Positions 58,497 to 64,000 of a stretch of 64,000 bases of DNA are shown here, in pieces. Each line of letters begins with the position of its first letter. The stretch's first letter is position 1. The notes beneath the pieces were generated by a model. The model did no database searches and was not told the DNA's origin. It saw only the letters and a program-made list of their open reading frames with translations. Source of the DNA: Craterostigma plantagineum (Eukaryota; Streptophyta; Magnoliopsida; Lamiales; Linderniaceae); NCBI GenBank assembly GCA_027422505.1, contig JAPQWV010000357.1, forward strand, positions 496,001 through 560,000, given 5' to 3'. Position numbers and translations under genes: made by a program.

Positions 58497-60185
58497 CAAG
58501 TTTGAAACTTATGTGATTAACACGCTTGCTGGGTAACAATCTATCCTTTCTGGATAACACTTCTTTATTAATGGGTAACACTTTTCTTGTAATTCATTTT
58601 TGTAAGTAACACATTCTGTCACATTCGAAAACCGCCGACGACGCCAAAAAATCATTGCCGCTAGCTTCTTCACATTAGTGACCGAATTAGGTTAACTTAA
58701 CATCAATTTCCATGGGCCTTCATAATCATATAAAAATTTTGAAGTTTGTAATGGAATGAAGATTCATAAATCTCGTTGAAAACGGGTAAAATCTCTACTC
58801 TATTTGGCGAATAAGGTGAACTCGACTCAATTTGATCACGTGTCTTAGTAATCGACAAAAATTATTCATATTAATCATGAAACAATGCGAATTTAGCTTT
58901 TTTTTCCTCGAAATTGAAATGTTTCAAGGTGAGTAACACTTTCTGCAAATAAAATAACACACGTATGGATAAAGAAAACAATTAAGAATATTCTGAAATG
59001 TTCTGTATCCTCAAGGAATATTACCACATTTAGTTGCCAATAATGTCGAATGTCCGATATAAAATAACATTACAAATCCGGTTTTTAACACGATTGTAGA
59101 TATTGGTACTACATAAAAGGTTATTAGTACCACATTACTAATTTCATTAATTTTGCTCACAAATCCACCTCTTCTCGATTTTTTCGGGTTTGGGGTCTCG
59201 AATTTTGAGTTTATGGTCTATTAAATGTTGTTCGTGCTTTAATGTTGAACTTTGAATACGATTATGATGGAATCCATAACGTTATGTCTCATCAAAAGAA
59301 ATACTAGTATATGTTGTGAAAGAAGAGCTATATGTTTACATGACTAATGACTTCAACATTCAACTAATAACATTGATATTCATATAACATGTATTTTAAA
59401 TGAATTCGGTGGTTTAACTTCATCAAATCATATGTATCCAATATATCCACGAATATCAATCTTATATACAACAAAAAAGTGCATTTATGAAGGAAACACA
59501 TTGAATTAGTAATGTGCTCTAAGACACCTCTTATGTAGTATCAATGTGTTATAAATTGGGTTCATATTGTTTTGTCTATTGTACATGTGGTATTTTTGCA
59601 AGTAACGTGGTTATATTTCCTGAAAATCCAGAACCTTCTAGAACAGTCTTACAAAAATGTTCCTTTTACATGTACATGTGTTATGATTACTACAAAAAGT
59701 GTTACTAAGCTCGAAAACATTTCAATTTTGGGAAAAGAACATCTTTCATTATTGAATGATTAAGGGCACTAAAATGTGTTATGATTACCCAATTTTGTTT
59801 GCAAGTTATTCGTGATTAATGTACACTTCAAGCATGTTCGTGATGGGATTCACACATTACGTTTCACTGAAAGAGTTAATTGTTTTTGTTTTTGAAATAA
59901 GGACTCTATGTTTACATGATTAATAACCACTATATCCGGTTACTAACATCAACACTCACATGACATAACTTTTAAACGAATTTGGTGGTTCAACTTCATC
60001 AATTCATATATATCCATAAATTTTAACCATAAACATCCGAAAAAAAGTGGATTAGTGAGCTAAATTAATTGAACTAGTAATGTGGTACTGAAAACCAATT
60101 ATATAGTACCAATATTTATGTGTTATGAGCTAGTATTGTTTTTTTCTCTTAGACATGCGGTATAATTTGCAGATCTTGTTAGACC
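58497..60185. repeat. Motif-rich MULE-like remnant without defined ends
   Basis: GGTAACA/GTAACAC phrases are frequent at 58530-58620 and 58930-58970 (for example GGGTAACAATC, GGATAACAC, GGGTAACACTT). GGTACTACA/AGTACCACATTA phrases appear at 59105-59135 and 60085-60115. This is the vocabulary of MULEs 1-3, and two sub-blocks are related (ACATGACTAATGACTTCAAC with CAACTTCATCAAATCA near 59337-59428, and again near 59917-60003). I find no terminal repeat or target duplication. No coding region is supported. Confidence 0.5.
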
Positions 60186-60392
60186 AGGGCTTTGGGCCGG
60201 GCCAACCCGGAACCGGCCCAAAACCGGCCCGTTAACCCGGCCAAAATCGGAACCGGTAGAACCGGTTCCAGAACCGGTAACCGGCCCAATTAATTTGGGC
60301 TGGGCCTGTTAGCGGGCCGTGGAACCGCGAATCACCGGTTCCGGTTCCCGGATCCGGATCCGCGGTTCCGGTTCCGAACCGGAACCGGAACC

Positions 60393-60420
60393 GGCCCAAC
60401 GGCTATATAGCCGTTGGGCC
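60393..60420. repeat. Perfect 28-bp palindrome next to the hAT promoter
   Basis: GGCCCAACGGCTAT is followed directly by its exact reverse complement. It lies about 75 bp upstream of a TATA box and could form a cruciform or hairpin, or be a two-fold protein-binding site. Confidence 0.93.
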
Positions 60421-60491
60421 AACGGGCTTCTGCATTTTTTTTTAATTTTTAAACACTTTAAAATTACAGTTTTAACCCCAAACGAAAAATC

Positions 60492-60499
60492 TATAAATA
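60492..60499 (+). promoter_or_regulatory. TATA box of the hAT transposase gene
   Basis: TATAAATA lies 204 bp before the ATG at 60696 and downstream of the palindrome and the AACCGG cluster. Position and sequence fit a plant core promoter. Confidence 0.6.
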
Positions 60500-60695
60500 C
60501 CACCTCATTTTAACCATTTTAACTCACAATTACATCCAAATCTCTTCCAAACTCTCTCAAAAAGCTCTCAAAAAAATCATCCTATTAATATTTAATATTA
60601 TTAACATTAATAATTATTTTATTATTACTACACTACACTACTACCTACACACACTCACTTATTATTACCAATAATTGAGTTATTATTTTACACTA

Positions 60696-62833
60696 ATGGC
60701 GTCGTCATCGAGAAATCCTAAACCTCGTGACGAAGATGTTTTTATGGTTTTAGGTCACGCCGACACATTTCGGGGAAATGGCGACACCGACGAGGAGACC
60801 GATATACCGGAACCGGAACAGACGAGAGCGACCAACGAGGGACCGAGCCAAGCTTCTACGGCGACGACAAGAAGGAAGCAACAACCGCGTGGTCGGCGGT
60901 CTAAGGTATGGAATTTTTTCGATTTAGAAATGGATAAAAATAATGCCGCTTCAGGTACCGCTTATTGCAAAATGTGCCGCCACCCGTACACAATTAAGAC
61001 CGGACCGAATCAAGGTGGGACGGGCTCGATGAAAAAACACCTCCAGAGGGCGCATAACTTCGGGGACGATCTAGAGCCGGTAGGGACCGAACCCCGACAA
61101 CAACAAATAAACGTAAGTACGGGTAAGAATTTTGTTATTACTAGGGAAATTTCTAAAAAAGCATTAGTTAAATTCGTAGTTATGTGTGAAGAACCCTTTT
61201 GCATTGCGGAAAGTGAAGGGTTTATCGAATTTACGAGTACGATACAACCCGGATTCCATAACGTGACCCGTAAAACCCTTAGGAAATATGTGTTAGAAAC
61301 TTTTAAGGAATATCAAACTAGCTTAATTAGTCATTTAGCCAACATTACGTGTAGGATTAGTTTGACTACCGATATTTGGACTAATATTACGTCGCAATCT
61401 TATTTAGTCGTCACCGCCCATTGGATAGATGAAACATGGACCATGCAAAAACGTATTCTTTCCCTAGATCCCCTAGATTCGCAACATAATGCTACTACGA
61501 TATCGAACTATGTGTTGAATGTCGTTAATAAATATTGTATTCAAGATAAGATTATGTCTATCACCTTAGATAATGCTAGCGCGAACAACGTAGCGATAGG
61601 GATCCTTCGTAGGCAACTTAGTTTACCCTTAGACGGCAAATTATTACATGCTAGGTGCGCTTGCCATATTATTAACTTGTGTGTGCAATGTGCTTTTGAC
61701 GAAGTTTTGGGAGATATTGTAGAAAAGTTTAAGGTAATAGGTAAGTTACTTCGGGAACGCCGCATCGGAACGTCGTGGAAGCAAACCGTCCTTGTCGCCG
61801 GCCTCCCGTACAAGAAGTTTCCGTTGCCAGTCCCGACTAGGTGGAACTCGTTGTACCACCTCCTCAGCACCTTCATGCGTTACAAGGACTTGTTGACGCC
61901 TTTTTGGAACGAGGCCGCAGTCGGCACCACCTCCAAGTATGAATTACGACCACTTGATTGGAATATTGTAGGTTTGGTCGTGTCTATACTTGAAGTGTTC
62001 GCCGAGGCTACGGAGAAATTTTCCGGAGTTCACTACCCGACGTCCCCCTTATTCGTCCCGAACCTCTTCGCGATGTGCTACAAGTTCGTGGAGTTTCGCA
62101 ACAATCCATACTTGGGTGGTTTCATCCAAAATATGGAGCAGAAGTTCAAGAAGTATTGGGAAACCATCCCAATAGTACACGGTTTGTCGGCCATACTCGA
62201 TCCTAGTTGCGGTGTTGATACATTTGATATTTTTTTCGAATATTATGCTCAGTTTCTTGGAAAGAAAGTGGACGACCAAAAGGCGTCAATTCACGCTTCT
62301 CTCCAAGAACTTTTTTCTTTTTATGCATCTGAGCAGGGACATAGCGTGGAGCAACCCGTACCAGCGAGCGAAGCCGGTTCGTCGGAAGGAGGCGGCGGCG
62401 CAATGGGACTACTACGAAGATTGAAGGCGCAAAAGACGAAGACCAAACGCGTGCGTCGGGGTCGAACACGAATGAGATCCAGCTCTACCTGAGCCACAAC
62501 TTCTAGACTCCCGAAGACTTCGACGTTTTGGCCTGGTGGAAGTCGAACGCGACTCTTTATCCGACCCTCTCCGCCGTCGCTCGAGACGTTTTAGCCGTGC
62601 AAGCGTCTAGCGTCGCCTCCGAGTCCGCATTCTCTACCTCTGGGCGAATTATCGGCGACAGACGCGCGAGCCTTAACCCGACTTCCCTCGCAATGTTAAC
62701 ATTATTGAAGGATTGGTATTTGGCCGAATCGAAGAACCGACGGGAGAACGCCATCGACGAGTTCCGTTCTTCCAGTTCGGACGAAGACGAAGAGGCCTCT
62801 AACATAGTTTTAATTAATAGTCAAGTCGAATAA
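60696..62833 (+). pseudogene. hAT transposase (Ac/Tam3-like, BED zinc finger), broken near the C-terminus
   Basis: From the ATG at 60696 (MASSSRNPKP) a long frame of nearly 600 codons runs to 62492. It has a BED-type zinc finger (KVWNFFDLEM, AYCKMCRHPY, HLQRAH), then the RNase H-like catalytic region: LTTDIWTN with the first Asp, SITLDNASANN with the second, the CACHIINL phrase, and PTRWNSLY. The C-terminal hAT dimerisation domain (DVLAWWKSN, YPTLSAVARDVLAVQ, SESAFSTSGRI) is present at 62522-62833 but in another frame. A frame change near 62400-62450 and a TAG at about 62503 separate the two. It is thus one recently inactivated copy. The ATG was preferred to an upstream TTG in the same frame. 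Confidence 0.9.
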
Positions 62834-62929
62834 ATTGTATTTTTTATTTCGAACATTTTTTCCTTTTTTGTATTTTGTAACTTGTAAGTTTTAGATTTAT
62901 TTTTCTTTCTTTTATGTTTTTATTTGTAT

Positions 62930-64000
62930 ATGATAATAGATATTCCTTTTATACAAAGTGTTACTTAATAGATCATCTTGTGATAATATATGTTCTAAAT
63001 TATTATCATATATGATAATATATATTCCTTTTATACAAAATCCTATACATGGTAATATGTGTAGAGATTTATTAAATAAGTAAATGAATCAAATCAAATA
63101 TCATAAAGTCGGCAGATATTGAGAGAATTAAGTCAAATATGGAAGAAATCAAATCAAATCAGGATCAATCCATATATGGGTAGAATCAACCTAAATATGG
63201 TCGAAATACACCCGACGATTATATTTTCCATTATTGAGAATTCTCTACGCCTATAAATAATGGGCTTCAGAATTCAGAAATCACAAGTCAGAGACAGCAA
63301 AGAGAATACGAAACTTCGAGAGAATTAGAAGTAAGCCTTTGATAGCATTTGGAAATTCTCTCAACGAAGTTCCTCGTGTTCAAGTTAACATTCGAAGGCG
63401 TTCATCAGGACCCGTGTAAGTTTCTCATAATCGCACGATTGCTACGAGGAAAGCCCGTGCAAGTTTCTTGGAAGCGCGCGGTTCAACGCTCAAGACCTGT
63501 GCGAGTTTCTCATAATTGCACGGTTGCTACGAGGAAAGCCCGTGTGAGTTTCTTGGAAGCGCGCGGTTCAACGCGCAAGACCCGTGCGAGTTTCTCATAA
63601 TCGCACGGTTGCTACAAGGAAAGCCCGTGCGAGTTTCTTGGAAGCGCGCGGTTCAACGCTCAAGACCCGTGCAAATTTCTCATAATCGCACGGTTTCTAC
63701 GAGGAAAGCCCGTGCGAGTTTCTTGGAAGCGCGCGGTTCAATACTCAAGACTCGTGCGAGTTTCTCATATCGCATGGTTGCAATGAGGAAAGCCCACGCG
63801 AGTTTCTCGGAAGCACGCAGTTCAACACTCAAGACCCGTGCGAGTCCCTTGGAAGTGTACGGTTCAAAGCCTAGTCCGTCCTTTCGACAAATAGCAAGTC
63901 CAACTGTCGTCTTCGGGATCAAGCCCAAAAGCCCACGAAGAAACGCCATATTTCAGAAGTTTTTGCTAAGACGCTAAGTTCGTAATCAAGCCCAACAGCC
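62930..64000 (+). repeat. Probable LTR region running off the window
   Basis: Two related phrases TGATAATA(G/T)ATATTCCTTTTATAC (62931 and 63009) precede AT-rich DNA and a TATA box CCTATAAATAATGGG (63250). Then comes leader-like sequence (ACAAGTCAGAGACAGC, GAATTAGAAGTAAGC) and a GC-richer tandem array. This order of U3, TATA and structured transcribed region fits an LTR. Neither end is certain and no internal domain is in view. Confidence 0.4.
63411..63860 (+). repeat. 85-bp minisatellite with hairpin units (5 units and part of a sixth)
   Basis: Units start at 63411, 63496, 63581, 63666, 63751 and 63835 (partial), all 85 bp apart except the last step of 84. Each is a dimer of two 42-43-bp halves, both beginning CCCGTGCGAGTTTCT. 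The first half contains CCGTGCGA and TCGCACGG, an 8-bp stem around an 11-base loop. The second half has a weaker partner GCGCGCGG. The array stays open in several frames on both strands because it is repeated and stop-poor, so I do not call it coding. Confidence 0.92.

Larger units (their letters stand above)
60186..62900 (+). mobile_element. Decayed hAT transposon, right end missing
   Basis: The left end CAGGGCTTTGGGCCGGGCC is hAT-like and is followed by dense AACCGG/CCGGTT subterminal repeats (60205-60395). A transposase reading frame follows. After its end (62833) there is AT-rich sequence and then unrelated LTR-like DNA. No matching right terminus (…AAAGCCCTG) appears in the window, so the element is truncated or interrupted. 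The limit 62900 is approximate. Confidence 0.75.

Noticed and set aside
63411..63860. Regular repeats considered as a CRISPR array
   Set aside because: The repeats are contiguous 85-bp units without unique spacers, in a plant genome. It is a minisatellite.
63516..63977. A 153-codon open frame, and a minus-strand counterpart, over the minisatellite
   Set aside because: The 85-bp unit is stop-poor and shifts frame each unit, so openness on both strands follows from the repeat and is not evidence of coding.

Overview
This window is repeat-rich nuclear DNA of a flowering plant, most likely a core eudicot. The evidence is an intron-rich plant serine palmitoyltransferase gene, a plant-specific DC1-domain gene, a PPR gene fragment, plant-type Ty1/copia retrotransposons, and several MULE, hAT, PIF/Harbinger-type and Stowaway-type transposons. 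The species cannot be named from the sequence. Only one host gene looks intact, LCB2 at 35918-39492. Almost everything else is mobile DNA, much of it nested.

Layout. 1-3756 is the 3' end of an LTR retrotransposon (degraded extra ORF, polypurine tract, 277-bp LTR) inserted in the first of a row of related blocks, here called X. X1 (3757-5705), X2 (10007-12491), X3 (16333-18114) and a broken X4 stand head to tail. Two MULEs with perfect 9-bp target duplications (5715-9997 and 12501-16323) sit at nearly the same place between X units. Smaller elements inside the X units (hAT in X1 and X2, a Tourist-like MITE in X2, a Stowaway-like MITE containing an hAT in X3) record their order of duplication. 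18199-25460 is a decayed copia element on the minus strand, itself hit by a 533-bp hAT MITE. 25736-34242 is an 8.5-kb MULE with about 140-bp inverted termini and a 9-bp target duplication. It has no visible transposase and is filled with GGTACTACAA-type motifs in 145-bp and 703-bp tandem units, plus captured gene pieces.

34252-40196 holds LCB2 (12 exons), with a three-LTR tandem TRIM in intron 2. 40322-46547 is a young full-length copia element (target duplication GAGAG) with two coding lesions. 50677-57106 is another very young copia (target duplication GATAG), already badly frameshifted, that splits a minus-strand DC1-domain gene in two. 57967-58488 is an hAT MITE, 58497-60185 a motif-rich MULE-like remnant, and 60186-about 62900 a decayed autonomous hAT whose right end is missing. 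The window ends in LTR-like sequence with an 85-bp hairpin minisatellite.

The most unusual signal is the set of motif-saturated MULEs. Each has long non-coding arrays of one short motif family (GTTAC/GTTATT in two, GGTACTACAA in the third, both kinds in the remnant). Arabidopsis VANDAL elements carry comparable clusters, which are bound by their VANC anti-silencing proteins. By analogy these may be recognition arrays for a MULE-encoded factor. That reading is inference; the arrays themselves are visible.
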